Shown: piece after piece, positions 46,001 to 59,279 of the stretch
How the letters are laid out: every line of letters starts with the position of its first letter
How positions within the stretch are numbered: the stretch's first letter is position 1
DNA from: Chaunax sp. Z400
Lineage: Eukaryota > Chordata > Actinopteri > Lophiiformes > Chaunacidae
Direction of reading: 5' to 3'
Assembly (NCBI GenBank): GCA_037577475.1
Contig: CM075184.1
Span: 30,277,094 to 30,341,093 of the forward strand
Length of the DNA stretch: 64,000 nt
Program-made: the position numbers and the translations under genes
The notes under the pieces: model-generated
Databases searched by the model: none
What the model was told of the DNA's origin: nothing
The model's input: the letters and a program-made list of their open reading frames with translations, nothing else

Positions 46001-46957
46001 CCAGGCCAAATCAAAATTCACGAACCAGTGCAACATTTCATAAAATATCTTCCCATGGTGTCATGAAGGCTTGAGAAAGTTCAACCATACTTGGCATAGC
46101 TCACTGTAGATTCCCCACCTTTTCTTTCTGACAAACCTATTTTTGCCAATGCCTCCAAAACCTTGTTAATTCAACCTTTCGACACAAAGGAACAGTTCCT
46201 ATAATAAGCACTTCTTCCAGGTATCTGAACATAATTTTTTTCTGTCGCTTCCAAAAGGTCATGACCACAGACCGTAAATCAGCTGGTAAATTGGGAGATT
46301 CACCTTAAGGCTCAGTTACTTCTACACTACTACACAAGTCTGACAGCCAATCTTATGCTCCATTTTACATTCACAGTGGAAGAGGAGACTCTGTACTGAA
46401 AGTTTTCAGGTTAGTATGGGCAGTGCACAAACGCCGGCCTCCCTAATGCCTCATCAAGTAAATTAAAATCTAAAAATAGAGTACAAGAAGGCTATTATTG
46501 GTTAGGGTCTTCATAGAATTGAATTTAGAAAATTATTTCGAAAAAATTCCAAATAACAGCTGCAACAGCCCCTCAAAATGGTGAAAACCATTGGTGGTGG
46601 TTAATTAGCACACAGCGTCTTCATTTCTGATTAAAATGTCTCATAAATTGTGTTTTTCAGAAACATTGTGGATGTGTTCATGGGGAGAAAAAAAGAAAAG
46701 GGTGAACTAGGAATGAGCCCCACCTGTCAGTTCACATGATGAACGAATCAGTGTCACATCAATCTGACGCTGAAACAGCTATAATTGGATCATTTACACA
46801 GCACAGAGGCACATAGGGTCTGACCGTGTTTACCCCAGGTGGGTGCTGGACTTTTGCTCTCGAGTCATGGACTCTGACCTACAGTCAATGTCAATCTATT
46901 CCGCTGGTTATCCCCAACTAAGACCACTAAAATCTAATAGTTGTATTGTAGCACATA
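43017..46957. other. Non-coding, mostly single-copy
   Basis: No exon is supported; frames at 43718-44184, 44547-44756, 44927-45227 and 45582-45794 lack domains. T runs occur at about 43351 and 43679-43694. The complex block at 45200-45480 (TTGATTATAATTATGTATA, TAATGATTTTTGCAGGG) could be a conserved element. Positions 45880-46250 resemble old repeat DNA but match no family that I recall. Confidence 0.45.
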
Positions 46958-47020
46958 TCTTTTTGGCATTGTGCAGATGCTTTTATTCAGAGCAACGTTC
47001 AATCCTATGACCTTATGCTT
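46958..47020 (+). repeat. Degenerate fragment of a common fish repeat
   Basis: GGCATTGTGCAGATGCTTTT followed by ATTCAGAGCAACGTTCAAT matches, with several changes, the widespread fish motif CATTTAGCAGACGCTTTTAT followed by CCAAAGCGACTTACAA. The following ATGACCTTATGCTTG also fits the usual downstream part. The family is recalled, not aligned. Confidence 0.5.
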
Positions 47021-47689
47021 GGGTTAAAACTTCCTAATTGATTATTTATTCGTTGAAATCCCAAGCTTTCAATGGCGAACCCAACATCTGTCTGTATGTA
47101 TGTAGGGGCTCTTGAACATCACCACCAACAATGTAGATTACTGTAAGATCTCAACTTTTTTTTTTTGCATGTTTTTTGTGTATGTTGTTATAATTTTAAA
47201 ATAAGAATTGACAGACACACACACACCCCACCACCAGTACAAATGTTTGAGTTACAAACTCCCACTCATCTTGCAACAGAGCTGTCATACACTGCAGAAA
47301 ATAATATCAGAATACTTTCCAAGGAAAACACTTTGCACTTGAGACAACGCCTCAGAGAGCACTGTGTGTACCCACTGGCTTTGTAACATGACGAAAACAC
47401 CTCTATAAATAAATAACACATATTATCACAAGACGCTTATTATCACAAGAAAAGCTGAGGATAAAGAGACGAAATACCAACCCTCTCCCCACATCACCTG
47501 ATATTTGTCACCTGTTCATTTTAACAATGATAGTAGTCAGTAGTCTTAGACCAGCAAGCACAGTGAATCTACCAAAACTGTTTAGTTTGATTTAGTGGCG
47601 TTTCAGGGGATTATCCACTCATGAAAATGTAATTTCAGTCAGACAAATCACAAGTTAGAAATGTTTATTAGTACAGCAGCAGGACATAA
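47021..47689. other. Non-coding, nothing recognised
   Basis: AT-rich, with a short CA run near 47216-47226 and a T run near 47155. The plus-strand frame at 47165-47386 is without a domain. Confidence 0.55.
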
Positions 47690-47990
47690 AGACTTTGAGT
47701 TTGGCGTCTAGGCCCTGAACTCGTCACTCCCCAGGGGAGTGATGAGAGAACTTCTTGAACCCCCTAATCGGAGCCTACAGATGGATGCAGCAGCAAATGC
47801 GAGTGGAGCAGCAGCAGCATTGACAGGCAGAGGGAGAGATGGGAAATTGTTGCACCTTAAAATACCGTCAAATCGGGAGGATGTGTTGATGACTTTTGAG
47901 GAGAATGAGGCGTGTCGTGTGCATGTACACGTTGCAGCAATGCACCTCGAGTCCATTATGAATATTTTATTCTATTTCTGCCAATAGATC
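47690..47990 (+). other. Protein-like open frame or conserved non-coding element, undecided
   Basis: An 82-residue plus-strand frame (47739-47987) starts MMRELLEPPNRSLQMDAAAN, has an Ala-rich stretch, then GRGRDGKLLHLKIPSNRED and FEENEACRVHVHVAAMHLES. It has mixed composition unlike the low-complexity frames elsewhere. The opposite strand is open as well (47708-47956), which weakens the case. The DNA also holds TTGACAGGCAG, a MEIS-like site, and a GCAGCAGCAG run that explains the Ala stretch. I recognise no domain. A regulatory element with incidental openness is at least as likely as an exon. Confidence 0.25.
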
Positions 47991-49695
47991 CCCTAGTGTT
48001 CATTACATTAATGACAACTATGATGAAAACTGTTCTTTGACGACCTCCCTTCCATGTCTAAAATGAGACGATGACAGGATGGAACCGCAGTCATTTAACA
48101 CTAACTGTGACTAAATCAACATACAGTTGAAGAATGAAAACTTTACCAAAATATCTCCTTATCTTCATAAAAATAAAAAAAGAGGAGACAAAATATGGTT
48201 TTCTTTTTCTCTTTGGTGATGAATTATTAGTCAGGTTTCATGAGGATGAAGTTTATGTGAGTGTATCTACAGCAGAGTATAGTTGTCTTGTCCCCTGGCA
48301 ATGGCAGCCAGCACCACAATAGATAGTTCCTGTTGGATATTGTGGTCTGGGACATATGCTGGGGACACTTTGAATTTATGCTTATAGAAATACAGCTTCC
48401 TCAGAAGTCTTGGCAGAGGACAGATTAATTTTGTCATGATGCATTTTCAGTTTTATTTTGGCCAGTAAAAGTTTTAATGGAGGAGGATTTTTAACATTGG
48501 ATTAATATGTAAATTTCTACGAGCGCTCTGTACGGTTATTGCTCATATGATGCTTTTATGAGTTTGATTTTGAAAATGAACAGAGCACTTGCAGATGAAA
48601 TATAATGTATTACCTGGACAAAGATTTGAGTTTGCCCTCTGAATAACTAAATAAAGTACAAATGGCATTCATTACTTCACTGCACTTTGCATTTATCCTC
48701 TGCTTTTCATTACAAGGGTGTACTGTACCGTATTGTGTTTACAGTAGTATCATGGTGCAATGACTTTAGATAAAATTCCCCCAAAATGTGCATACAGTTC
48801 ATTAAATATTCTTTATTTATTTTCTCAGACAAACCAATCAGATTATTATGTGGCAGTCACAGTATGATGGAGCTTAAGAGTCAGTACACAATGGATCCTC
48901 ACCGCTTTCATGCTGCTGGCTGCAAAGTGGATTCTCTCTGACAATCGCTTAAACTGTTCCGGTTACTGCCTCACTTACATACTTGGATGAAAAAAAAAAA
49001 ACAATGTGTGCAGTCCAGTTAAGTGCATACCCATCTTTTTGCATACTGCATAAATTCTCTGGAAAATTCCGCAGGATTGTTTTTTATTAGGGTAAAGTTC
49101 CCAGGAGCTGCACAGCCAATAAAAAGCAAACAAGATAAAAGAGCAGGGAGGATTAGGAAGGGATGAAAGCTGTAAAATTTTCCATATTATCTTGTGAAAA
49201 GCTATGTTCTTTGCTCTCTCTTATTACATCTACCTTAATTACTCTGAAGGAGAAAGCCAGCCAAAGTGGGAGTAATTTGAACTTTGTGCAAGGTATCCAA
49301 AACACACTAAGCTCTAATTCTGATACATTTTCCTTTACTGTTTTGACATACATTTATTTTCCTTGTTGCAAGAAAGTAGCCACTAAGCTTAATGAACTAA
49401 ATGCATTATTGAACAAAGACAACCTGACTCACCCCCCTACTTTTGCCCTGCGTTGCATGTCTAAAGAATCACACCACAAGTCCAGACACTCATAAAAGCA
49501 GAACGAAGAGACGTTGAAATATCTGAACCTTGCAAAGATAAACAAACTGAGGTATTCATTGCACATTTTATGGTCTGTCTACAGAACTGTCCTCTCAGGA
49601 CTTTTGAGATCATTTTGCACAATCAAAAGCACACATACAGTCCTCCCATGTACAAAAGCAACTGCATCCATACACGACTCGGCCTATACACTCCT

Positions 49696-49722
49696 ACACA
49701 CACACACACACACACACACAAC
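49696..49722. repeat. (AC)13 microsatellite
   Basis: A perfect AC run of about 27 bases. Confidence 0.95.
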
Positions 49723-50662
49723 CCATGCACAATAAATAAATAGTTAAATAAATGGGCTTTGCTTCGCCCAGTTCATGGATCGGTTTTCACTGTTTAGTTC
49801 TAAGAACCATCTGGGTCTCTCCTTTCATTCTGCTCTGTGGAGCACAGATGCTTCTTTTGTGGTGGGCTCCAAATCTTAATAAGCAGTTAAAATATTTACT
49901 GAGGTGTTTTTTTCCCCCCCAACCAACCACATTTTTTCTCTCCTCTTTCTTTTTTTATTATCATTATTATTATTTATACCTTTTCACAGACAAAAAATGG
50001 AGATGTCCACTAAATGTGATTGATTGGGCTTAAAAATGGCCATTATTACCATTAAGCCCCACATGTCAGCTGCTGCTTTTGTGCGGGCTGTATTTCTAAG
50101 CTAACCAGTGATCCATGAGCCCAGACAGGAGGGGGAAGACTGTGATGCTCTGAAAGAAATGCCCATTTTCTCTATGGATCCTTCACTTGATTAAAAATAC
50201 AGCTGCAGACACGAGCGTACAAGAGGCAGAAAGAGTCAAAGAAAGAGGAATGAGAAGAAAGGAGAAAGTGAGGCAGAGAGCAAAGAGGAAAACCCCAATG
50301 TCATAAGAAAAAGAACTCCTTAATTTGGAAAAATAACAACTTTCAACCGATAGAAAAGAAGAACAATGGCGTGTTGGAGGCTAACGTACATGTTTAAAAG
50401 TCTGCATGTGTAGTTATGTGGCAACCTGAGTTTCTAGCACACATGGGAACTAAAACTTGTGGAATGTGAGGAGGGGGTTGGTGTGAATCTGTTTACTGTT
50501 GTTGTTGTTACTAACAACAACTTGTCAGCATCTCGCATTCAGTTAGTTACGGTTCACCATCTAATGAAAAAATGTGAGAAGACGAGCTTCGCCACAACAC
50601 CACAATAAGGATACCAGCGTCGCATTTCACACATAAAGCTCTCTTTCCTTTCACAGAGATGG

Positions 50663-50683
50663 TTTTTTTTTTTTTTTTTTTTT
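50663..50683. repeat. Poly-T run (21)
   Basis: Twenty-one T residues follow AGATGG. Could be the reversed tail of a retroposed segment, but no family is recognised next to it. Confidence 0.85.
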
Positions 50684-52399
50684 ACATTTAACATTAAGCA
50701 GGAAAAACAAACAATAAGAATATGAAACAGAAAAATATTTTTTTCAAAATAAAATACTTTTAAAATCTCGAAATCTGTCTTATCTTTAAACGGTGTGTTA
50801 TTAATTTACAAATCATGAATGCAGGATTTTAGATGTCATGATTGGACACAGCTGGCATCACAGTTGTGTGTTTAGATCATATGAGTAAGACATGACCTCA
50901 TGAGAGGTATAAACAACATCGCCTCATAGTTGTGTGATTCAGTGAGTCATCACAGTCACACGATGGTGTTTGGATTTGACTTTATGTGAATTAAAAACAT
51001 TGAAAGCCTTTTGTATGTTCTGTAAATGAAGAAATATGGCCATATTTAGGCCACTCAGAGGCTGAGGCCTTTTTCAGGCATTGTTAAAAGCAGGAAATAG
51101 TCATTTCACCATGCACTTCCTATGCAGACATTTCTACATCAGCTTCATTCTCCTCACATGTGAGCAGAGGGGTGGAAAAAAATGCTGCTAAATGACTTGC
51201 TACACAATTCCTCCATTAATTATTTTCAAATAGTCTTGCATCTCTAACAGATTCTTTGAATACGCTTGAATGAGGGTGTACTTTAAATAATGCTTTCTTC
51301 ACACTGATTCATTTGCATCACTTACAGGTGTTTTATTTGGAACTATAGGCTTGTCCTCAACGCTCTAATTTGAGCCTGCGGTCTGTGGAGCATGACAGCG
51401 TCAACTTTATCTCTTGACACATACTGTAGAGGTGATGCCTTGGTGTTGCATGACATGATCCAGTGACCTGAGAGAGACACTAAAGTGACAGCGGCATTAG
51501 GGCTCCGTAGCTCTGTATAGACGTCATCAGTCATCTGTGCTCAGCAGCTCCAGCCATTAATTCACTATGTGGGAGGCGACGGTCCGCCTCCAAATCCTAT
51601 CGACTTTTATGAGTGACAAACACATCCTACACACTGCAGGCACTTTATCTCACAAGTAACTGACTTATACAGTATCAGTGACATGTTTTGTTTTTCCATT
51701 GTTCCCAAGATGGTACGGGATATGTTTCTGTCTGCCTCGCTATATTTTCATAACTGCAGAGCCATGTTGATACAGTCTGCCGGGATGGACAAAAAACACG
51801 AGCACGGGTCTGGAAAACATGACCTCACACGCGTTGGAGAGAGGGAAGATTCCCAGAGGTCAAAGCACTGTTGTTCCTCAGAGGGGAAGTTCCTGACATT
51901 CCCCCAAGGCCATTGAGTGACCTCAGCAGGCGACATATCGAACAGAGGGCAGTCTGCTCAAGACGCCCACCAGCACCCCGGAGCTAACGTGGCAGCTGGA
52001 AATGGGATGCAAGCGGCTGAATTCAATCCAGACCAGTGTACATGTCTGCAGGTTTTTACTCCACTACAACACTGCTGATTAGATCCCCTGGTTTCTGAAC
52101 GTGGGCTCTGAAATCAACTGGTGTTTGGTTGTGATGAAAACCAGGATGCACCGTGGCTCTCAGTGGGCTGTGGAAGCAGTGCTGAAGTGGGTTTTCTTGT
52201 GAATAGCTTCAGTAACGTGCACACAAAATGGTGATTCAACCTCATTAATCTAATTATAATTAAGATTTTATTAAAAAAAAGCAAATGTCATTATAATAAT
52301 CACTTAGAACCAGCTATTTGTATTAGCCAATTGATTCATTAATTGACTTTATGAGTAAAACTGATATTACTTTGCTGTGATTGATACTTCACATCAGTG

Positions 52400-52870
52400 A
52401 TGTTCACATCCCTGGATGTCGATCTCTCTCACCTCTCTGGAAGAGCTCTTCTCCGGCCGCCTTTGAAATAAGTCGTCTCTTTTGGTTCCTTTATCTCTTC
52501 CTAACCATCCCTCTCTTTCCCTCTCTGGCAATCACATCTTCCTGTTCTTAGTAATGGTGCGTTTGTTCAGCGACGAGGACGCCACGTGGGCCCCCTTTTA
52601 TAGCTCTGCGCCGTTTGTCTTATTTATCTGACAGGCGTCCTCCTCCCCCCCCCCTGTATTGTCCCGGGTTATCAGCGCTCTCCTGCAGATCGCGTTACAG
52701 CCTGTGTGAGGCTCTGACCCATCCGAGGGTTCACCTTTAAATCTGATTCTTATCATTACCTCCGTGATAAATAGACAGGGCTTAAGAGGAGATTATTCTG
52801 CTGGTACCGTTCCCCCTTTCCCACTGTCGACGGTGCTCTCTGCCTGGCCCTGAGCTGTCATTCCAGTCTC
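52400..52870. promoter_or_regulatory. GC-balanced candidate regulatory block
   Basis: The stretch retains CpG and GC-rich words (TCTCCGGCCGCC, CAGCGACGAGGACGCCACGT, TATCAGCGCTCTCC, GCAGATCGCGTTACAGCC) with a CACGTGG E-box and AAATCTGATTCTTATCATTA next to a GTGATAAATAG GATA-like site. A C-rich run lies near 52647-52656. A regulatory element or an unmethylated island is plausible. There is no open frame of note. Confidence 0.3.
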
Positions 52871-55319
52871 AGCAAGGAGGGAGGCAAATACTCAACTCTG
52901 TTCCTTTAAAGATTTGGTGACTTTAGAAAAAAATTAAAAGGACTACCACTGTTCCCATGTGAATGGTCTCTTATCTCCAGTGGGCGTCCTTAAAACCCTC
53001 TTCCCACTCTGTCTCCCTCCTCCGAGAGTTAGTCAGCATAGAGTCATACTGACAACTGAGCTCCCCATCGATTTTTCACACGGTTCTTATCTGGGGCAAT
53101 AGTTTCAGAAAGTTTTTTTTTTTTTTTTTAGTAATTAAAGTGGTGTCATTTCAGATGTAATGCACACATCTGCCATTCCCTTCCTCTCTACTTCAGATAA
53201 CCAGGTCCCTCTCTGGTCTTTTTTCTGCTGTTCTGTTACTCTCTCATTGATATCCTTTAAGGCTGCAGTGTGCATGATTGCTATGCAGTAATGCACCAAA
53301 GCATACACACACTCCTTCACATCAGAGAGTAAGCACCCCAACCTGACAAAGTTGGACATCTTTTTGGTGTAAGGTAACAAAAATAATAATCTGCCTCATT
53401 AAACATCCTACTGTTTATGGTTTACTGACATTACATGGTTGTTGGACAGTGACGTTCAACATTTTCAAACCTCTACGTCTTGCTGTGGAGTCATTATCAT
53501 GAAACCATTCTGATGGCACAGTGTCAAACAGATGCACAAGTCTCCACATTCATGTGTGGCTACTCAAAAATGTTCCCTTTTTTGGGGGGGATATTTTTCC
53601 TTGTTTCTGTTCCGGTTTCATCTCTTTACATTATGACTGTGTGGTTATTAATGTGTAACTATAGTGAAACATGACCATTTGAGCGTGTGCATATTGAAGA
53701 ACACTATGTCATCACTCAGACACTTCTCATCTGCATTTTAGCCTAACTTTGTTTTACTTTTTGTATTTGTGCAGTTTATGTGTTATATATATATATATCC
53801 TCATCATCTCTTTCCTCATACAATCGACAGTGTATGTAAATCATTGGTCAGTCATGTGACCATCCATCTCTACTGTCTTTGATTGATAGTCACTTACAGC
53901 CAATCCTGCCATCCGCCATAGGGAAATATGGAATTCATTATTCAGTTTCCTATGTGGGGTCAAAGGTTAAACTGAAACAATGATAAAATGGGAGAATCGT
54001 TTGCTTTGGACCACGGATGGGGGAAGAAAGACCTAACATTAGCAGCTGGCTTCTCTCACCTATATCATGTGGACAGTTTTAATAGCAGTAGGCTGAAAAA
54101 AAGTGCATGACCGGGTGATGGAGGACACTAATGTTAGTCCTGGGTCGTAATATCTAACCCAGGTTCACAATCTTTAAATAAACATTTCAGAGGATGCATA
54201 CATTTTGGGAGAATTCACAGCTGCTGTCATGCAACCTAAAGAAAACTTAGATATGGACATCACACTCACACTTGTGGTCTTTGTGTCGTAGAGTAATATG
54301 GCACAAAGTTCTTCTATATTATTATAGAAATTTCACATTTATCCATAACACAGTAGCATTTTCGTCTTCTACTAATGTCTCACACTATTGACTGATGCAG
54401 TATTAACTTAATAATGCTCATCATTTATTTCCAAATGTCAGCTATCTTATAAGGCCGACCTTGTGACCTCCTCAGTATTTTCCTATTTGGACCAATTATT
54501 GGGTGAAATAAAGAATTCAATGACGAATTTGATCTCCTTTCAAAAGCAGCCAATTCAAAAGACCTCCATTCTTTCTCCAAAATGTTTGGGCAGCCGGTTA
54601 ACAAGAGGAGACTGGTGCATTAATGATGATAGATTCTGCACCCAAGGCCTTTGGAGAACAATCACTCCCAGAATGCCATGCAAGAGGCTGACCTCCTGAC
54701 CTGTCTCAGGCCACACGGCAAAGGAAATCTATAAGCAGATTTGGTGGCAGAAGTGACCACTGGCCAGAGTGACTGGCCGGTAAGCATGGGAGCTTGTTTG
54801 ATGGGCAAACATGATCAAGCATACAAGCCCAGCAGCTGGGGGAATAATCCTATTGGAGGCGTCTAAAATATGTGGACCATGTAAAACAGAGAGGTGCAAA
54901 GATATGTAAATCTTTTTAAAACCTAATAAACCCCAATCTTATTTCACAACAAGCTGAATTTTGTCCCAAAGACGCAGAAAACATACAAGTTGAATTTAGT
55001 CCCTTCGTTGTTCTCAGAGGGGAAACTTCTATGGGGGTCTGAATCCTGCATCAACCACCACTGTCACTATAACACTGGTCCGTTTCCTTGGGGTGTCAGG
55101 TAGATAGATGGTGGATAGTCAAGATTTGTGTACTGTCCCTTTAGCTTGTTAATATAATGTTTGCTAATTAGCACAGCACAGCTGAAGCTGATTTGAACGT
55201 CATTAGTATTTTATGTACAGTATTTGGTTGAAGTATAAAAATTTGAATTGATGATGGCACAAGATGAAAAGTTGTAGATTATCAAAAGTTCTTACAACTA
55301 ATCTGAAGAGGGACATTAT
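52871..55319. other. Non-coding, mostly single-copy
   Basis: A T run of 17 lies at 53113-53129 and a short TA run at 53784-53798. Positions 54590-54850 are complex and GC-balanced; the frame at 54463-54699 has no domain. No exon is supported. Confidence 0.5.
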
Positions 55320-55450
55320 TTTATGCAACAAATTTTATGACAATCCACCAAATGTTGTGTTTAATAGTGGCTCTAAAGGAAGTCATGGGATCACCAAAGT
55401 CATTAGTATTCCTCTTTCTGGTAACCATGATTCTTTGTACAAACAACTGC
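55320..55450 (+). repeat. Degenerate copy of common fish 'CACCAAAGTCATTAG' repeat
   Basis: CAAATTTTATGACAATCCACC is followed by a GGCTCTAAAGGAAGTCATGG block, then GGATCACCAAAGTCATTAG, a TTCCTCTTTCTGG block and ACCATGATTCTTTGTACAAA. The same blocks occur in the same order in a repeat widespread in percomorphs (ATTTCATGGCAATCCATCC, a GAGGAAAAGTCAGGGGATC block, then CACCAAAGTCATTAGGATTC and ACCATGAATGTCTGTACAAA). The open frame across it is incidental. Class not assigned. Confidence 0.65.
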
Positions 55451-56234
55451 GCAAGATCATCTGGTAAATGTTTGGATAGTCCACTGTAATGTTTTAAAAA
55501 AAAAAAAAAAACTGACCTGCTGGTTCCATTTGATAAAAACCTAAATCATTATGAACATATGTGGACCATTAATGTCATTAAAGAAAATTTCATCTCTAGA
55601 ATGAGGATGCATGAGGATTACAACCACATGCTAAGCCAATACACTGTCTACACTGGGTCATTTTGAGGTAGCCTCAATGATGCACAGTATACCAAATGAT
55701 GCAGACGCCTTGGACAGATCACCAATTCTGTGTGCTGCAGCTGTAATTTTCCCAAACACCTGCCTTGACTTAACTATCAGCTGTGGTTCCTGTCACTTTT
55801 TACACTCCACCCAAATAGGTTGGCAGTCTTTACAAGCAGGGCGATGATCCTGCCTTTTATTGCTGCTGGGAAGGCTACTCTTCACCGGCTTTTGCTGGAT
55901 AAATGGTGCATGCCAATGCCTCAAGCTAAGGGCTCATAGTGTAATTTTGATTTTTCTTATTTCTGATGCCGTTCAGTAATATAAAGGAATCAGGCTCAAA
56001 ATAATATGAAATATGTTACTCTAAATGTTTACTATGCAGGTTAGTAGTTTTATTTCACTTAGTTTAAAACACAGGGAGATGAAATTCTACCTACATATCA
56101 TGACTTTTTATGTCATAAATGCTGACGTAGGTTTGATGAGAACACACCACTCTGCGTGTATGTGTCTGTGTTTCTGTAGGATTAGATATTGATTAATCTC
56201 CCATCCTTATCTCTCTCTAAGGGGAGGCGGGGAT
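55451..56234. other. Non-coding, nothing recognised
   Basis: An A run lies near 55496-55511. The rest is AT-rich complex sequence without supported features. Confidence 0.55.
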
Positions 56235-56260
56235 GGGGGGGGGGGGGGGGGGGGGGGGGG
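56235..56260. repeat. Poly-G run (26)
   Basis: Twenty-six consecutive G residues follow GGGGAGGCGGGGAT. Like the C run at 36100-36126, it is a possible quadruplex site and a likely place for sequencing or assembly length error. Confidence 0.95.
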
Positions 56261-59200
56261 TTTCATGTGAAATTGTAAATGGGACCTTTCATAAAAGTCC
56301 ATGAGTACAAACATTGTGTATTCAAGGACAAATTGTTTTCCATGAAAAACTGATGGAACGATCAGTTCATCTCTGAGCAAACGTTAGTCATTATTTACAT
56401 TCAGAAAAAAAAAAAGAAATTCCATTGAGGGGCACCTTACTGAGGTCAGGAGCAAATGACTGTTGTTCCGTCAAATCGTGAGTTGATTTGTTTGTCCCCA
56501 GTGTCAGCAAAGTAGTTTGTTAACCTCACTGGTAGATTATTTCATAGCTTCCAAGGCTGCTGCCCACTGGAACAAATAGGGGCTTAGTAGTCCACTGGGA
56601 GTAAATTCCCACAATGATTGAGGTCTCTTCCTGAAATGATGTCATGCCAGATAAATAATCATGAAATTCTCCAAGAGTTACTGTGCTAGAGGATAATGAA
56701 ACCCATTTAAACCCAGTCAGGCAAATGGATATACAGAAAGTACAAGATATGTGCTTTTCCTGCAGATTTGTTGATGACTGGTTCAGCTTCTGGGAAAATC
56801 TTACGGATGTGTCACCCTGAATATGACCGCTAACATAATTGGAATGACACATGAAAATATGATTACATCCGTCCATGATCTATGTTTACATAGTGAGTCA
56901 CTGCCTAAAGTCCAATCTTTTTCTTTTATGATTATGAGTGAGTCATGTAGCAGCAGACTGAGGAGAGATGACTTCAGAGTCAGCGGAACAGACAGATTCT
57001 CTTGTTGAACTCTGAAAGTTCTTTGTTGCTGCAGAGCGAGGATCTATACTATGTTGTTTCTATCAATGTCAGATAGCAGCTCGGCATCCGTTCAGTGATG
57101 GCATTCCTGCTGGGATGGACTTAGTGATTAAAGCAGACAGGTGTTCTGACTCCTTGGAGAAATAAAGAAAGGAAACCATCAATGGCAACATGCGGTCATC
57201 ATGGAGGAACATCCATAAAATAGATCATGGCGAGGAGAAAATGGATAAGAGCTCGAGGCGAGAAAGATCCAATCCATTGAGCAGAGAATCATTGCTGGCT
57301 GCTAAACTTAAGTTCACTCAGTGTGGGAACGTTTTAGTGCGTCTTCGGGGACGCTGGCCACTGAAATATTGTGTGAAATGCAAAGTTATTTACTTAATTT
57401 GTTTGAGAAAATACATACAGTGTTTGTTATTTCATTCATTATTAACATGTAGTCTATTAAAGCAGCTATTAGTGCACGTAAGTCATTAAAAGTTAAAATC
57501 CACAAAGTACTAGTGCAGGACATCAGTTGTTAAAGCAGACGATGGGCAATATGAAATATTTATAGCATCGGTAGGGGGATCTTGATCTATGTTTTTATTG
57601 GGCCTATGGGTCCAAACTCACCACAGGCAGCACCATAGCATAATGTACACAATCCAAAATGTCCTGAAAGTCTCAAAAGGAACTATTTCTATTTTTAGAT
57701 CAAACATTAGCTCATAGCCATGCCTCACAAAACTAGTGTAAAAGTGTTGTTAAGGTCCATTTATGCTCCCTCTACATACGTAAAACATATGTAAACTCGT
57801 CCACTGAGGCGTGATGGAGGCTGACAGTTGAAAGCCAGATCTGTGAGAAGAGAAATGTTGCTTATCATCACGACAATAACATGTGCTGTGAGCAGCATTT
57901 CACCATTTCTAAGCCTATGAATCATGGGTCAAATGTAATTAATGCATACATTCATTTGATTACAAGTTTCCAATTAAAAGATTCCAGAAATTCATGCTGA
58001 TGTGACAAAATTCATGAATTTAAGGCTTTTATTAAATGGCTGAAATGTTCAAAGATAAAATAAGTATAGCAGCACTGCAAGGAAAGCTCACAGTATAGCA
58101 ATGTAAACATAAAAAAATAAAAAACATTTGTGTCAGTCAAAAGTAAACACATATATTTGTTTAGAATTATGCATCCATAGCTGTAAAGAAGATGCTTTAA
58201 GCTAATCAATCGCCTGGCAGAAGGAGGATCAAACCGAATGCCGTGAATAAACTGTTAGCTTTGAATTAGCAGATTGCTGTATGATTCTTGGCACTGGTGT
58301 CCCACAGGGCTCAGATTGAATCAGAAGCCTTTGTCTATAATTTCATCATATTACAGCGTTTCATCCCAATGGCACACCAGTGTCATCGTGGGGAAGCTAA
58401 TTGGATTTGCTGTTCTGAGTGTGCTGCAGCGCAGCCTCTTGTGGGTCTGCCGGGGCGGTGATGACACGTCCTGCTGGACTGCAGCGTGTCAGCAGCAGTG
58501 AGGAAAAGAGCCAGAGCCTGCAGATATCATATGACTGCTGAATTTGTCACCCTCGCATTACACCGCCATCGCCACAATTTTATAAGCTTGATTTATATCA
58601 TTCCGTCTTCTGAGAGCGTAGAATGACGACGATTTCACATTCTGTCAGACTGTTTCAACATGATAATTCTATTCCAGAATCAAAATTGACACAGCAGACA
58701 GTGGAAGCATTGTATATTTTGAGGCTATTTAAAAACATGACACGAGATTGGACTCACCGTGAGGCTGTAAATAGATGAAGCCTTTGGGGGCACTGGCCTT
58801 CGGTGAAAGCAGGTCTGGCAGAACTAAAGAGTGATTTACTGTATTCACCACTCGGCCTGCTCTTTTCACTGGGAAATAGGCTAAACTGAAAGAGGAATAA
58901 ATGGTACTGAAATTTTCCCAAGCATTGCACAGATTCATTATGTGCATAACTTACTTAATAGCATTCCTTCCTTGTGCACTTCACGCCATGTCTACCCACC
59001 ATGCACTGCAAAGGCTTTATATGCTCCCAGTGCTATGGACAGAATCGGAGTCGGGGGGTTTGCAGGGGGCGGTGTCAGAGTTAGTAAAACATTTTTTTTT
59101 TAAATCCTGACATCAGGACAGTCTGAATTTCCTGGGTGGTTTTACACTCACAGCTGACAAGAGCAGCATGACCAAAAGACAGATGAACTTTGAGGAAATT

Positions 59201-59279
59201 CACTCTTCACAGCACATAGGACACAAGGAACATAGTGTTTTGGAACATAAGCTTTTGGTGAGAAAGATTTTTGTTATAC
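56261..59279. other. Non-coding, mostly single-copy
   Basis: The minus-strand frame at 56526-56876 and the plus-strand frame at 57190-57489 show no domain. Positions 57752-57772 share a 21-base word with the inverted sequence at 5499-5519, so a mobile-element fragment may begin here. The block at about 58540-58650 (GCATTACACCGCCATCGCC, AGCTTGATTTATATCATTCC) is complex and CpG-bearing and may be regulatory. Confidence 0.45.

Larger units (their letters stand above)
47991..52399. other. Non-coding, mostly single-copy
   Basis: Contains a CA microsatellite (49696-49722), a T run of 21 (50663-50683) and a purine-rich stretch at about 50220-50300. The block around 50035-50200 (ATGGCCATTATTACCATTAA and the following sequence) is complex and could be a conserved element. 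The frames at 49163-49495 and 49752-50033 have no domain. Confidence 0.45.

Noticed and set aside
50501..50521. Inverted repeat GTTGTTGTTA-C-TAACAACAAC
   Set aside because: The arms are low-complexity GTT/AAC repeats, so this is likely to be chance slippage.
56526..56876. Minus-strand frame of 116 residues
   Set aside because: No domain, family resemblance or exon signals that I can support; Cys/Ser/Ile-rich composition is common for random AT-rich DNA.
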